A DNA stretch of 64,000 nucleotides, from contig JAIEMT010000010.1 in NCBI GenBank assembly GCA_019751945.1, forward strand, positions 29,617 through 93,616. Direction: 5' to 3'. The translations under genes were made by a program, and so were the position numbers. The notes beneath the pieces were generated by a model. It was not told where the DNA came from, did not search any database, and worked only from the letters and a program-made list of their open reading frames with translations. Position 1 is the stretch's first letter. Each line of letters opens with the position of its first letter. The DNA is from a bacterium. GTDB taxonomy: Bacteria > Bdellovibrionota > UBA1018. Shown here piece after piece: positions 1 through 8,455 of this stretch.

Positions 1-453
1 GCCGCGAACCCCCATAGTCAATGAACGACTTCGAACCGTGAAATGTTCCTTCCGCTTTTTAGGATTTTCCACTCGTGAAAGAAGAGAGCCACCTAGGAGA
101 AAGACCGACCAGTCTTGCTCTTCCTTCAGCTGTAGCCGGACGGAAGTATTTTCTTGAATCAAGGAAACGACATCGTTGCCGAGGCGCAGGGTGACTGAGC
201 TGGATGGTCCCACCGTTACAACAGACTCGGGAAGGAGCTTGTCCCCGACTTGAATCGGAACTGGTTTATCTTCGACCTTCGCCATCATCTTCATGTGCTT
301 TTGGGATTTTGGCTTGGTGTTCGGTTTGGCTTTGGGTTTAAAAACTTCATTCGGTGAATAGCGGCTGGCTTGTCCCTCAACCTTTAAAACCTCAGCAAAC
401 TCAGCTCCAAATGCAGGAGGAACGGCCAAAAAAGCCAAGAGAAGGATCCACAT
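1..453 (-). CDS. FecR-domain exported protein (3' part outside window)
   Basis: A reading frame on the minus strand starts with ATG at 451-453 and runs open to the window edge, so the C-terminus is missing. The first residues (MWILLLAFLAVPPAFGAEFA) form a signal peptide with cleavage after FGA. A short Lys/Pro/Gln-rich linker follows. Then comes a region with features of the FecR domain: a 'VGDKLLPESVVTVGPSSSV' stretch, 'LRLGNDVVSLIQENTSV' and 'LLGGSLLSRVENP', ending near 'TMGVRG', the usual FecR pattern TPVAVMGVRG. FecR domains outside iron signalling are common in exported proteins that bind peptidoglycan or polysaccharide. No TonB-dependent receptor or ECF sigma gene is nearby, so iron sensing is not implied. 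It lies downstream of the REC/PilZ operon on the same strand with a 34-bp gap and could be its last gene. Confidence 0.75.
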   Translation of the reverse strand, partial: MWILLLAFLAVPPAFGAEFAEVLKVEGQASRYSPNEVFKPKAKPNTKPKSQKHMKMMAKVEDKPVPIQVGDKLLPESVVTVGPSSSVTLRLGNDVVSLIQENTSVRLQLKEEQDWSVFLLGGSLLSRVENPKKRKEHFTVRSRSLTMGVRG

Positions 454-487
454 AGTGTTTAAAGTGTAATGACTAGGGCGGGTTTTT

Positions 488-1186
488 TCAATTTTTTCGG
501 ACAAGCCAATGGCGAAGGGCTTCCAGAAACTGTGTGTTGTCATCTGTGAATTCGGCATAGGCTCCATAGTACTGATTCTCAGCATCAAACCAAGTCGCAG
601 TTACGTTCGTGAGGAGGTCCTTTGTTTCAGCATGTATCTGATGGAGAATATCGCTCTTCAGTCGAATCACGGTTTCTTTGGGGATGAGGTGTTTGCTCAC
701 CAATCGAATTCCGTACTCGTCTATCTCGCTGATGCGACAGCCTAACTCGAGTTTGGCTTGATAGACCCCCGCAGGAAATTCTACCGTAGTTCCTTTGGAG
801 TCTTCCAATCCTTGAGAATTGATGAACTGTGAAAGCTTCGAAATGAGAAGATTTCTATCGAGAGGCTTGAATATGAAGTCGCTTGCCCCGAATTCAAGGG
901 CTTGTGTGATCAATGTGGGGTCTCCACCCCCGGTGACAATAATGATAGGCGTGGCTGGATCTAAGGTTTTGCGAAGGGTTTCAATAATGGCAAAACCATC
1001 GTTCGTTTCTTCCACGTTAATGTCGATGAGGTACAGATCTGGCTTCAGGGTTTCTGCTTTTTTGTAGAACTCATCGGCAGTTCCAACACAGTGAGAGGTA
1101 ATATTCAGGCGCGTCAGGACTGCGTTCACGATTTTACGAAAAACTGGGTCATCGTCAATGGAAAGGACAATGGGCTTGAGTCTCAT
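488..1186 (-). CDS. response regulator, REC + degenerate PilZ-like domain
   Basis: The 232-residue protein begins with a receiver domain (about 5-120). It has the acidic cluster Asp11-13, phospho-acceptor Asp55 in 'LYLIDINVE', a Thr in 'IIIVTGGGD' and the conserved Lys107 in 'FIFKPLD'. The C-terminal part (about 135-232) has a PilZ-like fold signature, 'CRISEIDEYGIRLVS', which resembles the PilZ (D/N)xSxxG strand. The upstream RxxxR c-di-GMP motif is absent, so nucleotide binding is doubtful. Its ATG overlaps the stop of the preceding paralogous regulator (4-bp ATGA overlap), so the two are translationally coupled. It is the last signalling gene of a four-gene minus-strand operon headed by a hybrid kinase. 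It is probably an output of that phosphorelay. Confidence 0.85.
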   Translation of the reverse strand: MRLKPIVLSIDDDPVFRKIVNAVLTRLNITSHCVGTADEFYKKAETLKPDLYLIDINVEETNDGFAIIETLRKTLDPATPIIIVTGGGDPTLITQALEFGASDFIFKPLDRNLLISKLSQFINSQGLEDSKGTTVEFPAGVYQAKLELGCRISEIDEYGIRLVSKHLIPKETVIRLKSDILHQIHAETKDLLTNVTATWFDAENQYYGAYAEFTDDNTQFLEALRHWLVRKN

Positions 1187-1875
1187 GTCTTTTTCTTTCC
1201 TTCTTTGATGCGAGTACGAATTTTTTTTGCGATGAGATCATTGATTCCAAAGAAAATGACATGATTGATATAACGATTTGTTCCCAGGTATTTCGAAATC
1301 TTTTCAGCACTACGAAGAATTGCATTCGAACCTTTTAGGTCCACAAGCAATTCAGATTCGAGAGCTAATTCTTGCATTGGCGCTATCTTTACCGGACATT
1401 CCAACATCAGACCGCCCTCACTCATTTGACGAATATCAGCCGATAGTGTGAAGGTGGCTGTTAGCATTTCTTCGAAAGTGTGTTTCTGAACTGAATTTCC
1501 GAGCAAGGTCCTTCTCAGTTTTTGTAAAAGGGTGACGGAGCGAAAGGGTTTTAAAATGTAGTCATTGGCTCCTAGTGCAATAGCGCGCGAGACTGAATCT
1601 TTATCTTTGGAGCCACTCAGGACTATCACCGGAATTTTTTTTAGATCTTGATCCTTTTGACGTCCTTCCAGAAAATCGAAACCACTTTTTCCACTAAAAC
1701 TGAGGTCGAGAAGAATCAGATTCGGAGAGTATTCGCTTGTAAGTTTCTCGGCTACCTCGATTGAGTCAGCCTCGCGAACGATACCTCCGTCGCCTTCAAT
1801 GACTTTTCGGGTCAAGAGTCGAATATCCGGTACATCTTCGACCAAGAGAATTTTTGTTCCGTTCAATGATGGCAT
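1183..1875 (-). CDS. response regulator, REC + PilZ-like domain
   Basis: The 230-residue protein has an N-terminal receiver domain (about 6-120). Visible are Glu13-Asp14, phospho-acceptor Asp57 in 'NLILLDLSF', Ser87 in 'IVLSGSK' and Lys109 in 'YILKPF'. The C-terminal domain (about 130-225) contains 'IRQMSEGGLMLEC', a good match to the second PilZ motif. No RxxxR motif precedes it, so c-di-GMP binding is uncertain. It follows the HPt gene with no gap (stop at 1873-1875 region, next start at 1875) and overlaps its paralogue downstream by 4 bp. It has the same architecture as the next gene, so the two are probably an old tandem duplication with divergent outputs. Confidence 0.87.
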   Translation of the reverse strand: MPSLNGTKILLVEDVPDIRLLTRKVIEGDGGIVREADSIEVAEKLTSEYSPNLILLDLSFSGKSGFDFLEGRQKDQDLKKIPVIVLSGSKDKDSVSRAIALGANDYILKPFRSVTLLQKLRRTLLGNSVQKHTFEEMLTATFTLSADIRQMSEGGLMLECPVKIAPMQELALESELLVDLKGSNAILRSAEKISKYLGTNRYINHVIFFGINDLIAKKIRTRIKEGKKKT

Positions 1876-2244
1876 TTACAGTCCCGTGTCTTTTCTAAAG
1901 ATATCGCAAATCGTATTAAATTCCGAATCCAGGGTCTGAAGTATTTTTTCATGGTTGGGCTTGAGCTGGTCGGGCGAAGTGTGCTCAATCAAATCGAGAA
2001 TGCGCGAAAGGCGTTTTGCCCCAAGATTTGCCGCTGTGGATTTGAGTACATGAGCTTCATTTCGAACTGTTACGTAGTCGTTCTTTTCTAGGCCTGACTT
2101 AATTGACAAAATTTTTCCAGGAGTACTAGTGAGGAACATCGCTTTGAGTTGGTAAAGCAGGGCTGCCCCGTCCGTGCTCAGGCTGATCAAATCATTCACT
2201 CTCGCCTGATCAATAATTGGATACTCATCCAAGTTCAGGTTCAT
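1876..2244 (-). CDS. HPt phosphotransfer protein
   Basis: This 122-residue, all-helical protein carries the histidine phosphotransfer signature 'EAHVLKSTAANLGA', with His65 as the phospho-acceptor. The length is normal for a single HPt domain. It sits 7 bp downstream of the hybrid kinase and directly upstream of the two REC/PilZ regulators. From gene order I infer the chain kinase His, kinase REC Asp, HPt His65, then the REC Asp of the two regulators. It has no catalytic domain of its own. Confidence 0.9.
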   Translation of the reverse strand: MNLNLDEYPIIDQARVNDLISLSTDGAALLYQLKAMFLTSTPGKILSIKSGLEKNDYVTVRNEAHVLKSTAANLGAKRLSRILDLIEHTSPDQLKPNHEKILQTLDSEFNTICDIFRKDTGL

Positions 2245-2251
2245 AGTTCTC

Positions 2252-4660
2252 CTAAGAAGCGGTCTTAGCCTTTTGCTTCACACTATTGACCCACTTTTGC
2301 AGAACTACGCCCAGTTTTTTTACTGCAATGGGTTTCGGAATATAGTCGTCCATGCCAGCATTGATGCAGCGGACATCGTCACCGTTCATGGCGTTCGCAG
2401 TCATTGCCAAGATCGGAATTCTCGGATTGGAAAGCGTGGTGGAGTTCCGAATAGCCGCAGTGGCTTGATAACCATCCATCTCCGGCATTTGGCAGTCCAT
2501 CAAGATGAGATCATAGGGATGTTCGTGGAGCGCTTGAATCACTTCTTTCCCATTGGCTACCACGTCTGCTCGGTAGCCCAATTTTCTTAGCATATTGAGC
2601 GTAATGACTTGGTTGATCTGATTGTCTTCGGCCACTAAGACACGAATCGTTTGATCGAGGTTGATAGCGCTCTCGTCCGGTTTGTCGTCGCTGTCTCGAT
2701 CCAATTTATGGCCGGATTTGAAGTTTGCGGTAAACCAAAAAGTGCTTCCTGCGCCGAGCTGACTATCCACGCCGATTTGTCCGGACATTTTTTCAACCAA
2801 ACGCTTGCTGATAGAAAGGCCTAAACCCGTCCCACCGAATCGACGCGTTGTTGAAGCATCGGCTTGGGTAAAGACTTGAAAGAGTTTTTCCATTGCCGAT
2901 TTCTCGATTCCAATACCCGTGTCTTGCACTTCAAAGCGGAGTATGGAATGGGTGTCTGATTTATCCAGCGCGCTAGCCCGAACCGTGATGCCACCGGTTG
3001 ATGTGAATTTGATAGCGTTTCCAATCAAATTCATAATCACCTGACGGAGTCGTCCCGGATCTCCTTTGACGTAAATAGGAATAGCCGGATCGACATCGAC
3101 GGTAAACGAAAGCCCTTTTTTGTCGACTGCATACTTAAAGGTTTTCTTGATGTCGAGGAGCGTGCTCGTGATGTCGAATTCGATTTCTTCAAATTCCAGT
3201 TTGCCGGCTTCGATTTTTGAAAAATCGAGAATGTCGTTGATAATGGCTAAGAGAGATTCCCCACAGCGTTCAATTGTTTTTGCAATGTCCTGCTGTTCCG
3301 AAGGGAGCTTCATATCCAAGAGCATTCCCGTCATTCCGAGAATTCCATTCAGCGGTGTGCGAATTTCATGACTCATATTCGCTAGGAATTGAGATTTCGA
3401 AGCAGTTGCTTCTTCTGCTTCTTCCTTAGCCCGAGTGAGTTGGAGCTGAGTTTGTTTCAGTTCTTGGATGTAAGTCTGTTTTTCCTCAAACTCTGAAGCT
3501 TGGCCCAAGGTCGAAGCAAGCTGACCCATGATCAATTCAAGAGTTTTGATGTGAGACTCTTGGAAAGTATTTGGAACACTCGAGTAAATTTTCAGTACCC
3601 CGATGACTTTGTTTTGATGTCTTAGCGGAACCACAATCATCGAACGAATTTTTGCCCGTCTGCAGGCCTCACGATCTACTCGAGGATCCGTTTCCGTATC
3701 CACGGCGATTTGAATCTTCTCTTGCTTGACCGCTAGTCCGGACATGCTGGCCTGCAGTTTCACACGCATTCCAAGGAGGTGCTGAGCACTCTTGCTTGCA
3801 GCTTGATAGATGAGGTAGTCGCCTTCAATGATTTCAATCACAGCACCTTCCCCGGAAAATATTTTCTGGGTCTGCTCGGTGATGATTTCCATGATTTTCT
3901 CAGTGCTCAGACCGGCCGAAGCCATGGCACTTTGAATTTCAACAACCTGGGAAAGGTTGGTTTTCTGTTTTTCCAGATCCCTGTTGAGCTCTTGAAGCTG
4001 GATCTCGATCTTACGTCGACGATAAGCGCTGCGTCTTAGTAAGAGCATTGAGAATACGACCAAGAGTGCGGCTACGATGCTGCCCCAGAGTACGACACGT
4101 GTGCTTCTAGCTAGAATGACTTCCGCCAATTCGGAGTAGAACTTGATCCGATCGAGTTGTTCCGCTTCCATCGTTTGGGCAATCTCTCGAATTTCGTCCA
4201 TCTCTGCTTTGCCCTGGCCAGCACGAATAATTTCCAGTGCTGCGTTAAGACCTTTGGATTTACGAACTCGGATCGTTTCATCGAGTTCTGCAATTTTGGT
4301 TTCATAGTGGAGCTTAATTTTCTTCAGTCGGTCGAGCTGGGTCGGAGCTGCGGAAAAGCGTTTTTCCAGCACATCGAATCGTTGGGAAATAATAGGACGC
4401 GAGTCACTGAAAGGTTTGAGGTAGGTCGCATCTCCCGTCAAAAGGAAACCGCGTTGGCCAATTTCCAAATCCTTCAGAAATGAAATCGTTCTTTCAAGTT
4501 CAAAAATAGTTTGACGAGCATGTGCTCGATTGTCGGTAGAAACTTTTAGCGCCGACATATTTTGCTGGGCGTAGATTCCCAAAATAATCACCGGCAAGAT
4601 GACCAGCACCGAGAGAGAATTTATTCGAAATTCTGAATTCGCGGACTTGGATCTGAACAT
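2252..4660 (-). CDS. hybrid sensor histidine kinase (CHASE3-GAF-HisKA-HATPase-REC)
   Basis: An 802-residue membrane kinase. TM1 lies at about residues 12-32. A periplasmic CHASE3-type sensor follows ('LEIGQRGFLLTGDATYLKPF'), then TM2 at about 188-208, a coiled-coil linker and a GAF domain (about 240-390). HisKA carries the H-box 'MSHEIRTPLNGILGM' with the phospho-His near residue 430. HATPase has the N box 'NLIGNAIKFTS', G1 'DTGIGI' and G2 'GGTGLGLSI'. The C-terminal receiver has 'LILMDCQMPEMDGY', with the acceptor Asp near residue 718. All catalytic residues are present. It is the first gene of the operon that continues with HPt and two REC/PilZ proteins. The signal is unknown; CHASE3 and GAF together suggest both an external and an internal input. 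Confidence 0.95.
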   Translation of the reverse strand: MFRSKSANSEFRINSLSVLVILPVIILGIYAQQNMSALKVSTDNRAHARQTIFELERTISFLKDLEIGQRGFLLTGDATYLKPFSDSRPIISQRFDVLEKRFSAAPTQLDRLKKIKLHYETKIAELDETIRVRKSKGLNAALEIIRAGQGKAEMDEIREIAQTMEAEQLDRIKFYSELAEVILARSTRVVLWGSIVAALLVVFSMLLLRRSAYRRRKIEIQLQELNRDLEKQKTNLSQVVEIQSAMASAGLSTEKIMEIITEQTQKIFSGEGAVIEIIEGDYLIYQAASKSAQHLLGMRVKLQASMSGLAVKQEKIQIAVDTETDPRVDREACRRAKIRSMIVVPLRHQNKVIGVLKIYSSVPNTFQESHIKTLELIMGQLASTLGQASEFEEKQTYIQELKQTQLQLTRAKEEAEEATASKSQFLANMSHEIRTPLNGILGMTGMLLDMKLPSEQQDIAKTIERCGESLLAIINDILDFSKIEAGKLEFEEIEFDITSTLLDIKKTFKYAVDKKGLSFTVDVDPAIPIYVKGDPGRLRQVIMNLIGNAIKFTSTGGITVRASALDKSDTHSILRFEVQDTGIGIEKSAMEKLFQVFTQADASTTRRFGGTGLGLSISKRLVEKMSGQIGVDSQLGAGSTFWFTANFKSGHKLDRDSDDKPDESAINLDQTIRVLVAEDNQINQVITLNMLRKLGYRADVVANGKEVIQALHEHPYDLILMDCQMPEMDGYQATAAIRNSTTLSNPRIPILAMTANAMNGDDVRCINAGMDDYIPKPIAVKKLGVVLQKWVNSVKQKAKTAS

Positions 4661-4738
4661 GTATGTTTCCTAAGTAACTATCGGTAATATTACAAAGAAA
4701 GGTGATTTTGATGTCGCGGTGCATTTGGGTTGACGTAA

Positions 4739-5707
4739 CTAGATGCCAAGGGTGTCGAACCAGGTCTCAGTCCAAATATATTGCAGGCGGGAGTCTAGTG
4801 GATCTGTAGATAAATCCAGTGGTTCGCCCTTCCTCTGAGAGAGCTTCTTACCCACTTTCCGTATGTGGTTTTTTTGCCAGCTCGGATTGGTGCGGGTAAT
4901 GAATTTTCTGTCAAGTCTCAATGCCCGTTGTGTAGCGTGACGGGTTAAACTCGGATTCTCAGGAAAGAGATTCTTCATGGCCCTTGCGATTCGGGGTGGG
5001 GAATAGAGCTCCAGATTCAAATAAGTGCTCAGCATCGCGATCTGAAGGTAGTTTCGGTAATCGCGTCGAGAGCGACAAAGCCGGCTAGAATGGGTTCCAG
5101 GATCATAAGCCGCTCCCGTTAAGTACAGGGCCCCGGCCAGTTTTGGGCCGAGTTCGTCTCCTAGGGCCATGTCGGCCACGACTACCAGGCTTTCAGCAAA
5201 GTTGAGGTACTTTCGAGTCCCTTCGTGTCCCTTAGGGCAGGGAGGGAGCAGGTTCCAAAGGATGCGATGATTCTGTTCGTGGAAGAGTGCGCAGACATAG
5301 GTTCGCACTCTCTGGAGTCGGATGCCTTCCTTCTCGCCCGGGTCGGTCGCGGCCCAAAGTAATTCTTCGTCCACAGGACTATATTGGATCTCATTTTCTA
5401 ACAAAGTGGGGGAGCTGAGGGTTCGGGGAGAAGACACCAGCGTCGCTACAAATTTCCCTTTCTTTTGTTGATATAGAGTTCGGCTTTTTCGAAAAAGTGC
5501 ACTTTTTGCCAGTAAAAGGCCGTCGAATGGCTGACCTGGAAGTGCCTGTTTGTGAGATGAAGACGACGCCTGTTGCGAATGAAGCCAAGTAACTGCCGAT
5601 CGAATTCGATTCAGTTCCGATTTTTTCACGGAGTTCTTTGTAACCTGATTTTTAATTCTTTGCAGAGAGCCTTTATTTAGATTGGAATAAATGTTGCGGC
5701 GTGACAA
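4739..5707 (-). CDS. conserved-looking protein of unknown function
   Basis: A 322-residue basic protein with no signal peptide or membrane segment and no family I recognise. The N-terminus (to about 60) is Lys/Arg/Ser-rich and may be disordered. The middle part has 'ALFHEQNHRILWNLLPP' and a Cys-Pro-Lys-Gly segment. 'HEQNH' superficially matches HExxH, but I do not claim it is a protease. The frame is open over its full length with normal codon use. It stands between the hybrid-kinase operon and a divergent HPt gene, with 78 bp separating it from the kinase start. It may read through into the kinase operon. Confidence 0.6.
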   Translation of the reverse strand: MSRRNIYSNLNKGSLQRIKNQVTKNSVKKSELNRIRSAVTWLHSQQASSSSHKQALPGQPFDGLLLAKSALFRKSRTLYQQKKGKFVATLVSSPRTLSSPTLLENEIQYSPVDEELLWAATDPGEKEGIRLQRVRTYVCALFHEQNHRILWNLLPPCPKGHEGTRKYLNFAESLVVVADMALGDELGPKLAGALYLTGAAYDPGTHSSRLCRSRRDYRNYLQIAMLSTYLNLELYSPPRIARAMKNLFPENPSLTRHATQRALRLDRKFITRTNPSWQKNHIRKVGKKLSQRKGEPLDLSTDPLDSRLQYIWTETWFDTLGI

Positions 5708-5736
5708 AACGCCTTTGCTTCGGGACCTGGAGCGAG

Positions 5737-6099
5737 ATGGATATGACTAAGAGACGCAAAAGCGACTCTGAATTAATTGAAGAAGTGGAAAAGAGTCTTC
5801 GGAGGCTCGGCCCCAAGTACCTTCGCGATAAATGGGATGAATTTAAGAATCTCAAGAAGAGCGATGACCTCTTGGATTTTCAGCGGCTTCAAGAATTTGG
5901 ACACAAATTGAAGGGCAGCGCTGGAAACTATGGTTTCAATCAGCTCGGGAAGCTTGCGAGCTTGCTTGAGCTCTATTGTCAGCGCCACGACTTTCAAAAG
6001 GTGGGGCAAGTCGCAAAGAAGATTGAAGCGTTCTTAAAGGAAAAGTCTTCTCCAGAAGTTGAAGTGAAATCGGAAAAAAAAGAAGACCCAGTTCCTTAG
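5737..6099 (+). CDS. HPt-domain protein
   Basis: A small helical protein (120 residues from this start) with the HPt signature 'FGHKLKGSAGNYGF', acceptor His56. The C-terminal tail is Lys/Glu/Pro-rich and probably disordered. A GGAG at 5729-5732 precedes two in-frame ATG codons, 5737 and 5743; the second has the better spacing. A GTG at 5701 would overlap the divergent gene and has no clear ribosome site. It is the second HPt in the block and could serve either the hybrid kinase upstream or the single REC protein that follows convergently 2 bp away. Confidence 0.85.
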   Translation: MDMTKRRKSDSELIEEVEKSLRRLGPKYLRDKWDEFKNLKKSDDLLDFQRLQEFGHKLKGSAGNYGFNQLGKLASLLELYCQRHDFQKVGQVAKKIEAFLKEKSSPEVEVKSEKKEDPVP

Positions 6100-6100
6100 A

Positions 6101-6520
6101 TCAGATCAGGGCGTGTTCGATATATTTTCTACATTGATTGAGCTGAAAGGGTTTCTGCAAAAATTTAGGCCAGAGCTTGGAGGTATCTAGGTGAGCGCTT
6201 CCGAACTTGAGTCGTCTAGAACTCATCAGCAAAAATGGAATTTTCAGTTGCTTTTCTCGGCAAAATTGCCAAATGTCGAGTCCGGTTTTTCTACCTTCTA
6301 GGACATAATCGGCTACAATCAGGTCGAATCGATTGTTTTCGAGTGCTTCCATGGCCGTTTCTGCAGAGGTTTCCCAGTGAAGCTGGGCATGGTCATCGAC
6401 TAATCCGAAGATAGTTTCCAGAACGGGTTTGCAGGACTGATCATCTTCCACCACCAAGACGGATTTTCTCTTTGATCCCTTCTCGTTATAAAAACCGAAG
6501 TACAGAAGGTCCAAGATCAT
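6101..6520 (-). CDS. single-domain response regulator
   Basis: A 139-residue protein that is one receiver domain. Acidic residues appear in 'SVLVVEDDQS', the acceptor Asp in 'FDLIVADYVLEG' and the Lys in 'KFLQKPFQL'. The usual Thr/Ser position is Ser in 'PFLLMSSRR'. No output domain follows, so it is either a CheY-like protein acting on a partner or a phosphate shuttle for the neighbouring HPt. The first 16 residues before 'KRKSVLVVED' are an extension; a later start is possible but no Met is present there. It overlaps the upstream small membrane protein by 4 bp (ATGA), so the two are coupled. Confidence 0.88.
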   Translation of the reverse strand: MILDLLYFGFYNEKGSKRKSVLVVEDDQSCKPVLETIFGLVDDHAQLHWETSAETAMEALENNRFDLIVADYVLEGRKTGLDIWQFCREKQLKIPFLLMSSRRLKFGSAHLDTSKLWPKFLQKPFQLNQCRKYIEHALI

Positions 6521-6774
6521 GGGTAGTCCTTTTTGAGGGAGTGAGCGGGTTCATAGGAAACGAGTGCTGGCACAGCTGGATCTTGTGTAGCCAGGGAACG
6601 GAAGTCGGGTGCGTATTGATTCACGACCTCTCGTTGGGTCATGACGGTGGTTTCGACTTTAGTAGAACTCGCCCAAAAGGAGGTAATGCCGATAGTGCTG
6701 AGGATCACACAAATCACAGCTGGATAGGCCCTAGCTGCCAATTGAATGGTAGAGAAACTTTCATTTCGTCCCAT
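6517..6774 (-). CDS. small single-pass membrane protein
   Basis: An 85-residue protein with one hydrophobic segment ('YPAVICVILSTIGITSFWA', about residues 17-36) and a C-terminal part with no recognisable domain. I chose ATG 6774 because a GAGGAA lies just upstream; the longer TTG/GTG starts at 6792/6786 lack a site. The stop overlaps the start of the lone REC gene, which suggests co-expression and possibly a partner role. Function is unknown. Confidence 0.6.
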   Translation of the reverse strand: MGRNESFSTIQLAARAYPAVICVILSTIGITSFWASSTKVETTVMTQREVVNQYAPDFRSLATQDPAVPALVSYEPAHSLKKDYP

Positions 6775-6870
6775 GGTCTTCCTCACTTTCAAAAAAACCG
6801 CGTCCGTTCACCCCCTTTTCCAAAAACCTGTAACCCTTCCTTATCCAAGATCCATACCAACGCTGTGCAG

Positions 6871-6952
6871 CTCATTTTGGGGTAGGGAACCCTCATTTTG
6901 GACAGTTTAGGGGCAGTTTGACGCAAAAGGGTTCCCACTTTTGCCCCAAATC
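6871..6952 (+). promoter_or_regulatory. inverted-repeat candidate operator / sigma-54-like promoter upstream of the NtrC-type gene
   Basis: A perfect 9-bp inverted repeat, gggaaccct at 6885-6893 and agggttccc at 6928-6936, is extended by an outer 7-bp pair, tttgggg at 6876-6882 and ccccaaa at 6944-6950. Between the arms, GG at 6911-6912 and GC at 6923-6924 have the 10-nt spacing of sigma-54 -24/-12 elements, though the surrounding match is modest. The site lies 16-90 bp upstream of the activator gene and also upstream of the divergent small membrane protein. It may be an autoregulatory or bidirectional control site. Confidence 0.35.
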
Positions 6953-6967
6953 AGATATTAAGACGCA

Positions 6968-8455
6968 ATGCAGGAAAATATCATTGTCATTGATGATGAC
7001 ACCGGAATTCAAGACCTCCTTCGAGAACTTTTCACCGCGCAAGGGTATCAGGTCCATGTTTTTGCCGATGCTCATCAGGCTTTGGCCGCTCTTCAAAAAC
7101 TAAACGAGTTGGAACTCTCTCGCACGCTGGTGATTTCTGATTTGATGATGCCCGGAATTACCGGAATGGAAGTGCTGCATAAGATTCGAGACCTCGGTAT
7201 CGATGTGCCGTGTGTTTTAGTGACGGCTCACGCGAGTGTAGAAACTGCGGTGCAGGCGCTGAAGCAGGGGGCTCACGATTATATTACGAAGCCCATCAAT
7301 CTCACTGAGATCGACATCATTGTTCGTCGAGCTCTGAAGATTCGGGGGATGGAGCGCGATTACAAAAAACTTCAGCAGCAAGTGGTTGGGACTTCTTCTT
7401 TCGAAGGAATATATTCACGCAGCCACAAGATGCATAAAATTTTTCAGCTCATTGAGGCAGTTGCCCGAACACATTCGAATGTGATGATTCATGGGGAGAG
7501 CGGAACCGGAAAAGAAATGGTGGCTCGCGCAATTCACCAGCGCAGCGATCGTCGCGACCATCCGTTTGTCGCAATCAATTGCTCGGCGATTCCCGAGCAG
7601 CTGCTCGAGTCCGAACTATTTGGTCATAAAAGAGGCGCCTTTACCGGTGCAAATGAGAATCGGAAAGGACTTTTCCAAGAGAGTGAAAAAGGAATTATTT
7701 TCTTGGATGAAATTGGGGACATGCCCATTTCTTTGCAGGCCAAACTGTTGCGTGTCATTCAGGAACGAAAAGTAAAGCCGGTGGGCGACAACCGTTTGAT
7801 GGATATTGATGTTCGAATTATCGCGGCAACTCACCAAGATCTTAAAAAAGCGGTTGCTGAAGGACGTTTTCGAGAAGATCTTTACTACCGGCTTTGCGTG
7901 ATTCCGATTGAGATTCCTCCGCTGCGCGATCGTAGCGAGGACATTACAATTTTGGCCGAGCACTTTGTTTCTAAGCATTGCGCTCGAAATAAGATGCCGC
8001 TGAAAACCTTTAGCCGTAGGGCCTTGGCGAAGCTCATGCGTTTGCGATGGCCGGGAAATGTTCGCGAATTGGAAAACGCCGTCGAGCGGGCTCTTGTTCT
8101 TTCGGTGGGCGATGTCATCGACGAGACAGATATTCAGATGGATACCTATAGAAGCGGTGGCGCATCGACAGTGGATGATTTTTTTTCCAAGCTTCCGACT
8201 TTGGAACAACTCGAGGCCGAATACATCAAGTACGTCCTCACCCAGGTGGACAGTAAGAAGGACCGGGCCTCAGAAGTTCTGGGTATCAATCGCAAGAGCC
8301 TTTATCGAAAAGAAAAGACTTATGGAATTCGGGCTGGTGCTCGGGCTCTAACGAGTGCAGGACAGGATCTGAGCCAGAATCTGAAGCACAATGAAATCAT
8401 GAGCCGTGTTGATGAGAAACACTTTCCAGGATCTCATTTCCCACGCGATCTTTGA
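6968..8455 (+). CDS. NtrC-family sigma-54 response regulator
   Basis: A 495-residue transcription activator. The receiver domain (about 4-120) has Asp9-11, acceptor Asp58 in 'LVISDLMMPG', 'VLVTAHAS' and 'YITKPI'. The AAA+ sigma-54 interaction domain has Walker A 'GESGTGKE' (176-183), the GAFTGA loop (223-228), Walker B 'IIFLDEIGD' and an arginine-finger region. A Fis-type helix-turn-helix lies near 415-455 ('DRASEVLGINRKSLYRK'). About 40 residues follow the HTH, longer than usual. The 3' end overlaps the convergent DUF1761 gene by 108 bp. It is likely the transcriptional output of one of the neighbouring kinases. Confidence 0.95.
   Translation: MQENIIVIDDDTGIQDLLRELFTAQGYQVHVFADAHQALAALQKLNELELSRTLVISDLMMPGITGMEVLHKIRDLGIDVPCVLVTAHASVETAVQALKQGAHDYITKPINLTEIDIIVRRALKIRGMERDYKKLQQQVVGTSSFEGIYSRSHKMHKIFQLIEAVARTHSNVMIHGESGTGKEMVARAIHQRSDRRDHPFVAINCSAIPEQLLESELFGHKRGAFTGANENRKGLFQESEKGIIFLDEIGDMPISLQAKLLRVIQERKVKPVGDNRLMDIDVRIIAATHQDLKKAVAEGRFREDLYYRLCVIPIEIPPLRDRSEDITILAEHFVSKHCARNKMPLKTFSRRALAKLMRLRWPGNVRELENAVERALVLSVGDVIDETDIQMDTYRSGGASTVDDFFSKLPTLEQLEAEYIKYVLTQVDSKKDRASEVLGINRKSLYRKEKTYGIRAGARALTSAGQDLSQNLKHNEIMSRVDEKHFPGSHFPRDL

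Noticed and set aside
4739..5707. Metalloprotease based on HEQNH
   Set aside because: The match is only HExxH by chance pattern; no signal peptide, third ligand or surrounding family features.
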